A DNA stretch of 64,000 nucleotides from VAZQ01 sp046733355 (GTDB lineage Bacteria; Pseudomonadota; Alphaproteobacteria; Rhizobiales; Xanthobacteraceae). Shown here piece by piece: positions 8,003 through 16,157 of this stretch. The stretch's first letter is position 1; every line of letters begins with the position of its first letter. The stretch is taken from positions 14,003-78,002 of the forward strand of contig JBKPOZ010000057.1 of NCBI GenBank assembly GCA_046733355.1, given 5' to 3'. A program made the position numbers and the translations under genes. The notes under the pieces are model-generated. The model had not been told where the DNA came from, ran no database searches, and worked only from the letters and a program-made list of their open reading frames with translations.

Positions 8003-8119
8003 TCAACCCTTCGTCACGATGGGCGGCGGCGCCTTACCCTTGCCCTTGCCGATGCCGGCGCAGCCAGCAACGCTTACGGCAACGAGAGTTGCGACCAAAG
8101 CGATGAGTACTTTCTTCAT
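8003..8119 (-). CDS. Very small lipoprotein (38 aa)
   Basis: ATG at 8119 with AAAGGGGAA about eight bases upstream. The translation begins MKKVLIALVATLVAVSVAGC, a textbook type II signal with lipobox VAGC (Cys20). The mature part is only about 19 residues: Gly/Lys repeats (GIGKGKGKAPPP) ending IVTKG. Short Gly-Lys-rich lipoproteins of this pattern recur in rhizobial genomes as far as I recall, with no known role. The cationic tail may contact the cell wall or outer membrane lipids (inference). Confidence 0.65.
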   Translation of the reverse strand: MKKVLIALVATLVAVSVAGCAGIGKGKGKAPPPIVTKG

Positions 8120-8483
8120 TGGAATTCCCCTTTCTTCACGCCATGCGATGCACACTTCGTGCCTCGCTGCACGGTTGGTCGTCCGGCGCCGTCAATGGTT
8201 CACTGCCTCAGGGGACAGTGGCCCAGTTCGAAGGGGAGTGTGTCCTTCGCGCCACAGCTAGCTGTTCCGCTGCCGCTCAGCAGGGGCTCTGCGGCAGTTA
8301 CCTCGCATAACAAAAGGACCGGAATGGCCGGGCTAATCGAGTGGTCGACCTCCCAGATAGGGCTGTCGGGAAAAAGGGACTTGTGTGATGCGCCTCACAC
8401 AACTTTTGCGAGAAGCCTGATAGCATTGCCACCATTGAAGACCCCGAGCGCGTTCGCGGGTGCTTCAGGACGGGAGGCTCATC
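8120..8483. other. Intergenic region with a regulatory palindrome
   Basis: Divergent region between the minus-strand lipoprotein and the plus-strand 53-aa membrane peptide. The one clear element is the palindrome at 8381–8402; nothing else is supported. Confidence 0.4.
8381..8402. promoter_or_regulatory. CRP/FNR-family-like palindrome TTGTGTGA-N6-TCACACAA
   Basis: Eight-base arms in perfect inverted symmetry around a 6-bp centre (TGCGCC). The core TGTGA-N6-TCACA equals the classical CRP consensus. It ends 81 bp before the ATG of the 53-aa membrane peptide at 8484. A second core match (centre CGCGGC) lies upstream of another tiny peptide at 62575–62590. Confidence 0.6.
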
Positions 8484-8645
8484 ATGCGCAAATATGCCCC
8501 GTATGCTGCCGCCGTTGCCGGTGCCTTGGTTGTACTCGCAGTCATCCTGTGGGCGAATAGGAGCGGCATCGATCAGTGCCGGAACAGCCAATTGCCCTAC
8601 GCTGCCTTTTGCGATCAGATCGCGAAACAATTCACCACCGGCTGA
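8484..8645 (+). CDS. Small single-span membrane/secreted peptide (53 aa)
   Basis: The start is fixed by GGGAGG six bases before the ATG. MRKYAPYAAAVAGALVVLAV forms an N-in membrane helix or signal anchor to about residue 25. It is followed by a short exported-looking tail with two cysteines (DQCRNSQLPYAAFCDQIAKQ), which could form a disulphide in the periplasm. No family recognised. Its upstream palindrome suggests control by a CRP/FNR-type regulator. Confidence 0.6.
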   Translation: MRKYAPYAAAVAGALVVLAVILWANRSGIDQCRNSQLPYAAFCDQIAKQFTTG

Positions 8646-8730
8646 CGCTCACCCGGCTTTCCCACCTCATCGAGCTGAGCGGCGGCCAGCATGGGCAGAA
8701 AATGGCTGGCATTGCCTAAGGAATTTGCGC

Positions 8731-9240
8731 ATGAAGCCGGCGCGGCCCAGAATGGCGATGCGGCCGTACCTCGCGGCCGATGCCCCGCTCCTGGCGGAGA
8801 TTTTTCGAGCGAGCGTCGAGGAGCTCACCGGCGAGGACTACAGCTCCGCGCAGCAGCAGTCCTGGGCGTCAGCGGCGGACGACGGTGAAGCATTCGCAAA
8901 CCGCCTTGCGCGCTCTCTCACCCTGATCGGGCTTGTCGATGGCGAGCCGGTTGGCTTCGCCTCGCTCGCGGACGCTGAACGGCTCGACATGCTCTATGTC
9001 CATCCCAGCGCGTCCGGACGTGGCGTGGGCAGCATGCTGCTTGAGGCAGTCGAAAAACTCGCGACTGCGCGTGGCGTTTCTCGGCTTTCCGCCGACGTGA
9101 GCGACAATGCGCAGGAATTCTTCAGCCATCGCGGCTTTCATGCGCGCCAGCGCAACTCTGTCCCGCTGGGACGTGAATGGCTGGCGAACACGACCATGGA
9201 AAAATCGCTCGCGGTAAAGCATGATAAAGGAGAGCGATGA
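8731..9240 (+). CDS. GNAT-family N-acetyltransferase
   Basis: 169 aa. The ATG at 8731 follows AAGGA. The acetyl-CoA binding motif A is visible as LDMLYVHPSASGRGVGSMLL (residues about 90–109, R/Q-x-x-G-x-G/A variant SGRGVG). It is followed by a helix and the C-terminal NAQEFFSHRGFHARQRNSV, the usual ending where Phe/Tyr contacts CoA. The substrate is unknown. The stop overlaps the start of the next tiny gene (ATGA), indicating translational coupling. A decayed copy of its 5' end lies at 7678. Confidence 0.82.
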   Translation: MKPARPRMAMRPYLAADAPLLAEIFRASVEELTGEDYSSAQQQSWASAADDGEAFANRLARSLTLIGLVDGEPVGFASLADAERLDMLYVHPSASGRGVGSMLLEAVEKLATARGVSRLSADVSDNAQEFFSHRGFHARQRNSVPLGREWLANTTMEKSLAVKHDKGER

Positions 9241-9353
9241 CGAGAGCGGACACGCCTTTCCCGCGGCATTGGCTCTATTACATCGCGCTCAAATACACGA
9301 TACTCGTCGGCGCGCTGATGATCGCGCTCTATGTTCTTTATCAGCTTTGGTGA
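9237..9353 (+). CDS. Tiny membrane peptide (38 aa) coupled to GNAT and cimA
   Basis: The ATG overlaps the stop of the acetyltransferase (ATGA), and AAAGGAGA lies just upstream. MTRADTPFPRHWLYYIALKY leads into one hydrophobic helix (TILVGALMIALYVLYQLW). Translation ends within the region upstream of the citramalate synthase start. Coupling on both sides argues that it is translated. Function unknown. Confidence 0.55.
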   Translation: MTRADTPFPRHWLYYIALKYTILVGALMIALYVLYQLW

Positions 9354-9363
9354 GATTCCAGCC

Positions 9364-10956
9364 TTGCGTGAGCGCCTCTATCTGTTCGACACGACGCTGC
9401 GCGACGGCGCGCAGACGAACGGAGTTGATTTCACGCTCGCGGACAAGCTGGCCATCGCCGGGATGCTCGACGGGCTGGGCATCGATTACATCGAGGGCGG
9501 CTATCCCGGCGCCAATCCGATCGATACCGATCTGTTTTCTGCCCCTCGCCAGCTCGACGCCACCTTCACCGCGTTCGGAATGACGCGGCGGCCTGGACGT
9601 TCCACGTCGAACGATCCCGGCCTCGCGGCGCTGCTGGAGGCGCAGGCCGATGCGATCTGCTTCGTGGCGAAAAGCTGGGATTACCACGTGCGCGTCGCCC
9701 TTGAGACCACGCTCGATGAGAACCTCGTTTCCATACGCGACAGCGTGCGCGCGGCGGTGGGCCGCGGACGCGAGGTGCTGCTCGATTGCGAGCATTTCTT
9801 TGACGGCTACAAGGCCAATCCGGAGTTTGCACTCGCCTGCGCGAGAGCAGCCTACGAGGAAGGAGCGCGCTGGATTGTCCTGTGCGACACCAACGGCGGA
9901 GCGTTGCCGCATGAAGTGGAAAGCATCGTCTCGGAATTAGCCAAGCAAATTCCGGGAGACCACATCGGCATCCATGCGCATAACGATACCGAGCAGGCGG
10001 TCGCCAACTCGCTCGCAGCGGTGCGCGCCGGGGCGCGCCAGATTCAGGGGACGCTGAACGGACTGGGCGAGCGCTGCGGCAATGCCAATCTCGTCTCCAT
10101 CATCCCGACGCTCAAGCTGAAGCAGGAGTTCCGCGACCGCTTCGAGATCGGTGTTTCCGAAAAGCAGCTCGCAGGATTGGCGCATCTGTCGCGTACGCTC
10201 GATGAGATGCTCAACCGCGCGCCGAACCGTCACGCTCCTTACGTCGGCGAAAGCGCATTTGCGACCAAGGCCGGCATACACGCATCAGCCATTCTGAAGG
10301 ATCCCGCCACCTACGAGCATGTCTCGCCGGCAACGGTGGGCAATCGCCGCAAGCTCCTCGTTTCCGACCAGGGCGGCAAGTCGAACCTGATTGCCGAGCT
10401 CGAGCGCATCGGCGTGAAGATCCACAAAGAGGACGCACGAATTTCACGCCTGCTTGACGAAGTGAAGCGTCGCGAGGCAATGGGCTATGCCTACGAGGCC
10501 GCAGATGCCTCCTTCGAGCTGCTTGCCCGTCGCATGCTCGGCCAGGTGCCCGATTACTTTGGCGTAGAAAAGTTCGATGTAACGGTCGAGCAGCGCAACG
10601 ATGCGCTGGGCGAACGCGTGACCGTTTCGCTCGCTGTGGTGAAGGTCAACATCGACGGCGAGAGCCTGATTTCCGCGGCGGAAGGCAATGGCCCGGTGAA
10701 TGCGCTCGATCTCGCGCTGCGCAAGGATTTGGGCAAATACCAGGGCTACATCCAAAATCTCGAGCTCACGGACTATCGTGTGCGCATTCTCAACGGTGGT
10801 ACCGAGGCGGTTACGCGCGTCCTCATCGAGAGCGCTGATGAGCGCGGTCACCGCTGGACGACGGTTGGGGTTTCGCCGAACATCATCGATGCCTCGTTCC
10901 AGGCACTGATGGATTCGATCGTCTACAAGCTCGTCAAATCGGGCGCGCCGGCATAA
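9364..10956 (+). CDS. cimA: (R)-citramalate synthase
   Basis: Condenses pyruvate and acetyl-CoA to citramalate, giving a threonine-independent route to 2-oxobutanoate and isoleucine. The HMGL-like TIM barrel opens with RLYLFDTTLRDGAQT. The catalytic Arg/Asp pair lies in TLRDG and the metal His pair in GIHAHNDTEQAVANS. The C-terminal LeuA-type regulatory domain (residues about 400–530) ends QALMDSIVYKL. The TTG at 9364 (MRERLYLFD) matches the family's usual N-terminus and has GGTGAG upstream; an ATG at 9331 would add 11 residues and overlap the small peptide. Length of about 530 aa is normal. Confidence 0.92.
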   Translation: MRERLYLFDTTLRDGAQTNGVDFTLADKLAIAGMLDGLGIDYIEGGYPGANPIDTDLFSAPRQLDATFTAFGMTRRPGRSTSNDPGLAALLEAQADAICFVAKSWDYHVRVALETTLDENLVSIRDSVRAAVGRGREVLLDCEHFFDGYKANPEFALACARAAYEEGARWIVLCDTNGGALPHEVESIVSELAKQIPGDHIGIHAHNDTEQAVANSLAAVRAGARQIQGTLNGLGERCGNANLVSIIPTLKLKQEFRDRFEIGVSEKQLAGLAHLSRTLDEMLNRAPNRHAPYVGESAFATKAGIHASAILKDPATYEHVSPATVGNRRKLLVSDQGGKSNLIAELERIGVKIHKEDARISRLLDEVKRREAMGYAYEAADASFELLARRMLGQVPDYFGVEKFDVTVEQRNDALGERVTVSLAVVKVNIDGESLISAAEGNGPVNALDLALRKDLGKYQGYIQNLELTDYRVRILNGGTEAVTRVLIESADERGHRWTTVGVSPNIIDASFQALMDSIVYKLVKSGAPA

Positions 10957-10961
10957 GCGGC

Positions 10962-11567
10962 TCACATGCGTCCGGCGACGGCCGAGGACATCGCTTTTTC
11001 CGCGTCCGAGACGCTGCGGATGGCTGCAGCAAGCTTGGGCAGAATCTCTTCGACCCGGTCTGCGATAAGATAGTTGACCCAATAAGGCGCTCGAATGAAA
11101 CCCAGGTCCTTCATGTGCTCGATAAGAGCGCAGAGGGGATCCCAAAATCCTTCGATGTTGAGGATGAGCACGGGCTTGGTGTGCCGACCGAGCTGAGCCC
11201 AGGTCAGCTGCTCCACCAGCTCCTCAAGCGTGCCAATTCCCCCCGGCAGGGCGACGAAAGCGTCCGCGCGCTCGAACATGATGCGCTTGCGCTCGTGCAT
11301 GTCGCGCGTGACGATCTGCTCCTGCGCGCGCAGGAGCAAGTGCTCGCGGCTGACGAGGAAATCGGGAATGACCCCCGTGATTGCTCCGCCGTTATCGAGC
11401 ACTGCATCGGCCACCGCTCCCATCAAGCCGACCGATCCGCCGCCATAAACGAGACGGATGCCATTCTCCGCCAGAATGCGCCCGAACTGGCATGCCGCAT
11501 CCCTGAAGGCCGGCACGATGCCGGCAGCGGAGCCGCAATACACGCAAATGGAATTGAGATTTGTCAC
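10962..11567 (-). CDS. LOG-family protein (cytokinin riboside 5'-monophosphate phosphoribohydrolase type)
   Basis: Rossmann-like LOG/TIGR00730 protein, 201 aa from the GTG at 11567 (VTNLNSICVYCGS, the family's normal N-terminus). The signature PGGIGTLEE is present in the ALPGGIGTLEELVEQLTWAQ region, with the preceding Arg in HERKRIMFE, so the nucleotide-5'-monophosphate phosphoribohydrolase site looks intact. A TTG at 11621 would extend the protein without adding family sequence. It is convergent with cimA and divergent from the Atm1-type exporter. Confidence 0.87.
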   Translation of the reverse strand: MTNLNSICVYCGSAAGIVPAFRDAACQFGRILAENGIRLVYGGGSVGLMGAVADAVLDNGGAITGVIPDFLVSREHLLLRAQEQIVTRDMHERKRIMFERADAFVALPGGIGTLEELVEQLTWAQLGRHTKPVLILNIEGFWDPLCALIEHMKDLGFIRAPYWVNYLIADRVEEILPKLAAAIRSVSDAEKAMSSAVAGRM

Positions 11568-11752
11568 TCGACTGCAATTCCGAAAACACGACATTTGGCT
11601 TGAGCAGAACCACAGCGTCAACCCGGAGCCCGCGCCATGGTTCGCTCAGAAGCGCATGGCGTAAACGGATGCGCAGGGGTGCTTGGGGCGCAAAAAGCCT
11701 CTATATGAGCACGTTGTGACGCCTGCGCCGGCATCTCCTTGCAGTTTTTGCG

Positions 11753-13708
11753 ATGAATAATCCACATCTGAGCGCGCATACATTTGTGAAAACCTCGCCG
11801 GCCCAGGGCGGGCTGCTGGTCATTTTGCGTGCGCTGTGGCCCTACATCTGGCCGGCGGAACGGCGCGACCTGCAGATGCGGGTCATTCTCTCGCTCCTGC
11901 TCCTGTTTGCGGCGAAGCTCGCGACCATTGCGGTGCCGTATACGTTCAAGTGGGCAACGGACGCGTTGACGGGGGAGGGCACTGCGCCATTCGCCGCCTC
12001 CTCCTGGGTCGCATGGCTGTTTGCAGCGCCCATCGCCATGACGATCGCATACGGAGGCATGCGCATACTGATGGCGGCGCTCACGCAGATGCGTGACGGC
12101 ATCTTTGCCAACGTCGCGATGCATGCGGTGCGGCGGCTGGCCTATCGCACCTTCGAGCATATGCATCAGCTCTCGTTGCGCTTTCATCTCGAGCGCAAGA
12201 CCGGCGGGCTCACCCGCGTCCTCGAGCGCGGGCGCAACGCGATCGAGACGATCGTGCGCATGGTAATCGTGCAGCTCGTGCCCACCATCCTCGAGCTAGT
12301 GCTGATTACGGCGGTGCTGCTCTATCAGTTCGACTGGCGGTACGTGCTCGCCATTCTCATGACCGTGACCTGTTACATGGTGTACACGTACTACGCCACC
12401 GAATGGCGCATCGGCATTCGCCGCCACATGAACGAGAGCGATACCGATGCGAACGTCAAGGCCATCGATTCGCTGCTCAACTACGAAACGGTGAAATATT
12501 TCGGGGCCGAGGAGCGCGAGGCGCGCCGCTACGACCGTTCCATGGCGCGTTATGAGGGGGCAAGCGTCAAGGCCTACGTCTCGCTCGCGGTTCTCAATGC
12601 CGGCCAGGCGGTGATCTTCACCGTCGGACTCGCGGCGCTTATGGTGATGTGCGCATTTGGCATACGCGAAGGGACGAATACGGTCGGCGATCTGGTGATG
12701 ATCAACGCGATGATGATCCAGCTCTACCAGCCGCTGAATTTCATGGGCATGGTTTACCGCGAGATTAAGCAGGCGCTCATCGATATCGAGCTGATGCTGG
12801 GCATTCTCGCGCGCAATCCCGAAATCAAGGACATGCCCGGGGCCAAGCCGCTCGAGGTGAGGCGCGGGACGATTCGCTTCGAGAATGTCGCCTTCGCGTA
12901 CGAGCCCGAGCGGCAGATTCTGAAAGGCCTGAGCTTCGAGGTGCCCGCCGGCCACACGGTTGCGGTCGTCGGCCCCTCAGGCGCCGGCAAATCGACGATC
13001 TCGCGCCTGCTGTTCCGGTTCTATGATGTAAGCGGCGGCCGCATTCTCATCGACGGCCAGGATATCCGGGACGTAACGCAGAAGTCGCTGCGCGCGGCGC
13101 TAGGCATCGTTCCCCAGGATACCGTACTGTTCAATGATACCATTCGCTACAACATCCACTATGGGCGCTGGGATGCGGACGATCGGGAGGTCGAGCGCGC
13201 CGCACAGCTCGCGCAGATCGATGAGTTCATTCGTGCTTCTCCGCGCGGATACGAGACGGAGGTCGGCGAGCGCGGGCTCAAGCTCTCGGGTGGGGAGAAG
13301 CAGCGCGTCGCCATCGCGCGCACAATCCTCAAAGCCCCTCCCATCCTGCTGCTCGACGAGGCGACTTCCGCGCTCGACAGTCACACCGAGAAAGAAATCC
13401 AGGATGCGCTCAAGCGCGTCGCCGAGAACCGCACCACGCTTGTCATTGCCCACCGGCTCTCGACCATCGTCGATGCCGACGAGATCATCGTGCTCGAGCA
13501 GGGCGCCATTGTCGAACGCGGCACGCACCATCAGCTGCTGGCTACGGATGGTCTCTACGCCAGCATGTGGAATCGCCAGCGCGAAGCGGAAGCAGCGCGC
13601 GAGAAGCTTGCTTTGGTCGACGATGCGCCAGTTGCGCCGAACCGCGAGCCTCCGCCGATCGCGGAAGAGCTGCCGGAGCCGTCAATCGAGCGCGCCGCTG
13701 CGGAGTGA
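11753..13708 (+). CDS. Atm1-type ABC exporter (heavy-metal/glutathione-conjugate exporter)
   Basis: Half-transporter of the ABCB7/Atm1 group. An N-terminal transmembrane domain of about six helices (residues 35–320) includes the DSLLNYETVKYFGAEEREA segment typical of Atm1 relatives. The nucleotide-binding domain has Walker A GPSGAGKST (about 407), signature LSGGEKQRVAIART (about 512) and Walker B ILLLDEATSALDS (about 532), with the H-loop in VIAHRLST. The C-terminal tail is Pro/Glu-rich. Characterised relatives export glutathione derivatives or sulphur compounds for Fe–S assembly and metal detoxification. psd starts three bases after the stop, so it is the first gene of a three-gene set with psd and pssA. 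Confidence 0.9.
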   Translation: MNNPHLSAHTFVKTSPAQGGLLVILRALWPYIWPAERRDLQMRVILSLLLLFAAKLATIAVPYTFKWATDALTGEGTAPFAASSWVAWLFAAPIAMTIAYGGMRILMAALTQMRDGIFANVAMHAVRRLAYRTFEHMHQLSLRFHLERKTGGLTRVLERGRNAIETIVRMVIVQLVPTILELVLITAVLLYQFDWRYVLAILMTVTCYMVYTYYATEWRIGIRRHMNESDTDANVKAIDSLLNYETVKYFGAEEREARRYDRSMARYEGASVKAYVSLAVLNAGQAVIFTVGLAALMVMCAFGIREGTNTVGDLVMINAMMIQLYQPLNFMGMVYREIKQALIDIELMLGILARNPEIKDMPGAKPLEVRRGTIRFENVAFAYEPERQILKGLSFEVPAGHTVAVVGPSGAGKSTISRLLFRFYDVSGGRILIDGQDIRDVTQKSLRAALGIVPQDTVLFNDTIRYNIHYGRWDADDREVERAAQLAQIDEFIRASPRGYETEVGERGLKLSGGEKQRVAIARTILKAPPILLLDEATSALDSHTEKEIQDALKRVAENRTTLVIAHRLSTIVDADEIIVLEQGAIVERGTHHQLLATDGLYASMWNRQREAEAAREKLALVDDAPVAPNREPPPIAEELPEPSIERAAAE

Positions 13709-13711
13709 GAG

Positions 13712-14410
13712 ATGTCCGTGCTCGCCTCCATCCGCTCGCAGCTCGCGCCGGTACACCGCGAGGGCCTGCCATATATCGGCGGCTTCGCGCTTGCGAGTCT
13801 CTTTCTATTCTGGCTCTGGTCGCCGCTGGGCTGGCTCGCGGCGCTGGCCACTGCGTGGTGCATCTATTTTTTTCGCGATCCCCAACGGGTGACGCCGATC
13901 CGGGACGGAATCGTGGTGGCACCCGCGGACGGCCGGGTGAGTCGCATCGCCAATGTGGTGCCGCCAAAAGAGCTCGATCTCGGCGAGCGGCCGCTGCCGC
14001 GCGTCTCGATCTTCATGAGCGTTTTCGACTGCCACGTGAATCGCAGTCCGATCGCGGGCAGGATCGAACGTATCGTGTATCACCATGGCGCTTTTGTCAG
14101 CGCCGATCTTGATAAGGCGAGCGAGAGCAACGAGCGCAACGCATTCGTGATTACGAGCGGCAGCGCGCGCGTGGGCCTGGTGCAGATCGCAGGCCTCGTG
14201 GCGCGGCGGATTGTCTGCTTCGCCCGCGAAGGGGCGACGCTGCGCGCCGGCGAGCGCATCGGCATGATCCGCTTCGGCTCGCGCGTTGATGTCTATCTTC
14301 CCGACGGCGTGCGGCCCCTGGTAGCCGAAGGCCAGACGGCAATTGCCGGCGAAACCATTATCGCCGATTTGCGCGGAGGCGATGCCCAGCGCACCTTCCG
14401 CGTCGGGTGA
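13712..14410 (+). CDS. psd: Phosphatidylserine decarboxylase proenzyme
   Basis: Converts phosphatidylserine to phosphatidylethanolamine at the inner membrane. 232 aa, the short form usual in alphaproteobacteria. A membrane-associating hydrophobic segment lies near residues 20–50, followed by YFFRDPQR and VVAPADGRVS. The self-cleavage site that yields the pyruvoyl cofactor is Gly189–Ser190 in RFGSRVD. The substrate-site His lies in the SVFDCHVNRSPI segment. It lies four bases downstream of the exporter gene and is followed, after a repeat, by pssA, which supplies its substrate. Confidence 0.93.
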   Translation: MSVLASIRSQLAPVHREGLPYIGGFALASLFLFWLWSPLGWLAALATAWCIYFFRDPQRVTPIRDGIVVAPADGRVSRIANVVPPKELDLGERPLPRVSIFMSVFDCHVNRSPIAGRIERIVYHHGAFVSADLDKASESNERNAFVITSGSARVGLVQIAGLVARRIVCFAREGATLRAGERIGMIRFGSRVDVYLPDGVRPLVAEGQTAIAGETIIADLRGGDAQRTFRVG

Positions 14411-14411
14411 T

Positions 14412-14461
14412 GTAGCCCGGGTGAGCGTAGGGAAACCGCTGCGCTCATGCGGGCTACGACC
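14412..14461. repeat. GTAGCCCGGGTGAGC...GCGGGCTAC intergenic repeat
   Basis: A short imperfect palindrome (GTAGCCCG with CGGGCTAC) between psd and pssA. It belongs to the widespread proteobacterial GTAGCCCGG intergenic repeat class and may form a hairpin in the transcript. Confidence 0.6.
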
Positions 14462-14502
14462 GAGCCATGGCAGCGATTTCTCGGCGTCGCTATATTCACC
14501 GC

Positions 14503-15402
14503 ATGCCTCGCTCGCCCTTCGATTTCGACCAGCGCGCAGACCGGCTTCGCCGGTTTCGCCTGATACCCGTCCGCACGCTGCTGCCCAACGTCATCACGCT
14601 GCTCGCGCTTTGCGCCGGACTCACCTCGATCAGGCTTGCAGTCGAGGACAAGCTCGAATGGGCGGTGGCCGCCATTGTCTTTGCCGCCCTCCTGGACGGC
14701 ATCGACGGCCGCATCGCCCGCATGCTCAAGGGCACCTCGCGTTTCGGCGCCGAGCTCGACAGCCTGGCCGACTTCGTCAATTTCGGCGTTGCGCCCGCCC
14801 TCATTCTGTACTTCTGGGGGCTGCACGAGCTCAAATCTGCCGGCTGGATTGCCGGGATGGTGTTTGCCATCTCCACCGGGCTGCGGCTTGCCCGCTTCAA
14901 CGTCATGATCGACGATCCGGACAAGCCGCCATGGGCGGCCAATTTCTTTGTCGGCGTTCCGGCACCCGCCGGCGCGATCACTGTGCTGCTGCCGATCTAC
15001 GTCTATTTTCTGGGCATGCCCCGCTTCGCGTTCGTGCCGCCGATCACCCTCATTTACACCCTCGCGATCGCATTTCTGATGGTCTCGCGCCTGCCGGTGC
15101 TCTCAGGCAAGCGCGTCGGCAAGCGCGTCGCGCCCGAAATGGTGCTGCCCACCTTTGTCGCGGTCGTTTTATTTTTTGCACTTCTAGTGGCGTATCCATG
15201 GGAAGTGCTGACCCTCGGCACGCTTCTTTACCTCGCATTTCTGCCCGTCGGCTTTCTTTCGTATCGCAAGTATCAGCGACGGGATGCGGAACATGCCGCG
15301 CGCACGAGGGTGCATGGGGTAGCCGAGAGTGAGACGCCACCGCTCTCTCCCAGCCATCCGGCCCACCGGCCGAGATCGGATCGTCCCGCTCGCCTCAACT
15401 GA
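14503..15402 (+). CDS. pssA: CDP-diacylglycerol–serine O-phosphatidyltransferase
   Basis: Membrane enzyme making phosphatidylserine. The CDP-alcohol phosphotransferase motif D-G-x2-A-R-x8-G-x3-D-x3-D is complete (DGRIARMLKGTSRFGAELD then SLAD). Seven to eight membrane spans follow, including MVLPTFVAVVLFFALLVAYP. The ATG at 14503 (MPRSPFDFDQRADRLRRF) gives the usual N-terminus; an in-frame ATG at 14467 adds 12 residues, and neither has a strong ribosome site. The tail after residue 265 is hydrophilic and Pro-rich. It works directly upstream of psd in phosphatidylethanolamine synthesis. Confidence 0.92.
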   Translation: MPRSPFDFDQRADRLRRFRLIPVRTLLPNVITLLALCAGLTSIRLAVEDKLEWAVAAIVFAALLDGIDGRIARMLKGTSRFGAELDSLADFVNFGVAPALILYFWGLHELKSAGWIAGMVFAISTGLRLARFNVMIDDPDKPPWAANFFVGVPAPAGAITVLLPIYVYFLGMPRFAFVPPITLIYTLAIAFLMVSRLPVLSGKRVGKRVAPEMVLPTFVAVVLFFALLVAYPWEVLTLGTLLYLAFLPVGFLSYRKYQRRDAEHAARTRVHGVAESETPPLSPSHPAHRPRSDRPARLN

Positions 15403-15408
15403 GGGCGA

Positions 15409-16056
15409 CTAGCGGCCGGGCAGGGGATGGCCGGGCATCAGATCGTAGGGGTGCTTCCAGCCGGGAAGCGCTTTGACGCGCCCGAGCCAGGCGGCGATGT
15501 TCTTGTGCTCGGCGGCAACATCGAAACCAAACTCCTCAGCCGGGTAGTACAAATAGCCAACCAGCGAGATGTCGACGATCGTGGGTGCTTCACCCAAGAC
15601 AAACGGCGCCTTCCCCAAGCGCTTGTCCACAATCCCGAGTGCATTGTCGATGCGGCCCTTGAGAAAGGCCAGTGCCTCCGGATGCCCGGGAGGGCGCGCG
15701 ATGAAGCGCAGGAACCGATAGGGACCCAGGTAGCCGTTCACCTTCTGGTTGTCGAAAATGATCCAGCGCAGGGCCTCGAGGCGCTCTTCCTCGCCGAGCG
15801 GCTGAAATTTTCTGAAGCGCTCTGCGAGGTAGGTCAGAATCACGCCAGACTGGCTCAGCTTGCGCGAGCCATGCACAAGAACGGGTACTTCCCCCATCTC
15901 ATTGATGCTGGTGCGGTACTCGGCGGTGCGCTGCTCGCCTTTGCCGAAGAAATCCACGAACTTCGGCTCCCAGTCGGCGCCGAGAAGATTGAGCATCAGC
16001 GCGGCACGATAGGCATTGCCGGATTGGGCGAAGCAATAGAGCTGATATTCTGGCAT
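15409..16056 (-). CDS. Glutathione S-transferase family protein
   Basis: 215 aa. The ATG at 16056 has GAGGGA at normal spacing; the longer frame upstream to 16257 has unlike composition. The N-terminal thioredoxin-like domain starts MPEYQLYCFAQSGNAYRAAL, where the Ser of the SGN segment is the likely glutathione-activating residue. EVPVLVHGSRKLSQSGVIL gives the cis-Pro and the Gln-Ser glutathione contacts. The C-terminal helical domain runs from about residue 85, with the N-capping-box-like segment APTIVDISLVGYL. Substrate unknown. Confidence 0.87.
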   Translation of the reverse strand: MPEYQLYCFAQSGNAYRAALMLNLLGADWEPKFVDFFGKGEQRTAEYRTSINEMGEVPVLVHGSRKLSQSGVILTYLAERFRKFQPLGEEERLEALRWIIFDNQKVNGYLGPYRFLRFIARPPGHPEALAFLKGRIDNALGIVDKRLGKAPFVLGEAPTIVDISLVGYLYYPAEEFGFDVAAEHKNIAAWLGRVKALPGWKHPYDLMPGHPLPGR

Positions 16057-16157
16057 TCTGTCTTCCCTCGTTTTCGGTGGCGACGCTCTCGCGCGGCTGC
16101 TACATTTCCGAGTGTCACCAAAAACGGGGGCTGTGCAATCCTCTTTACGTCGGAGTG

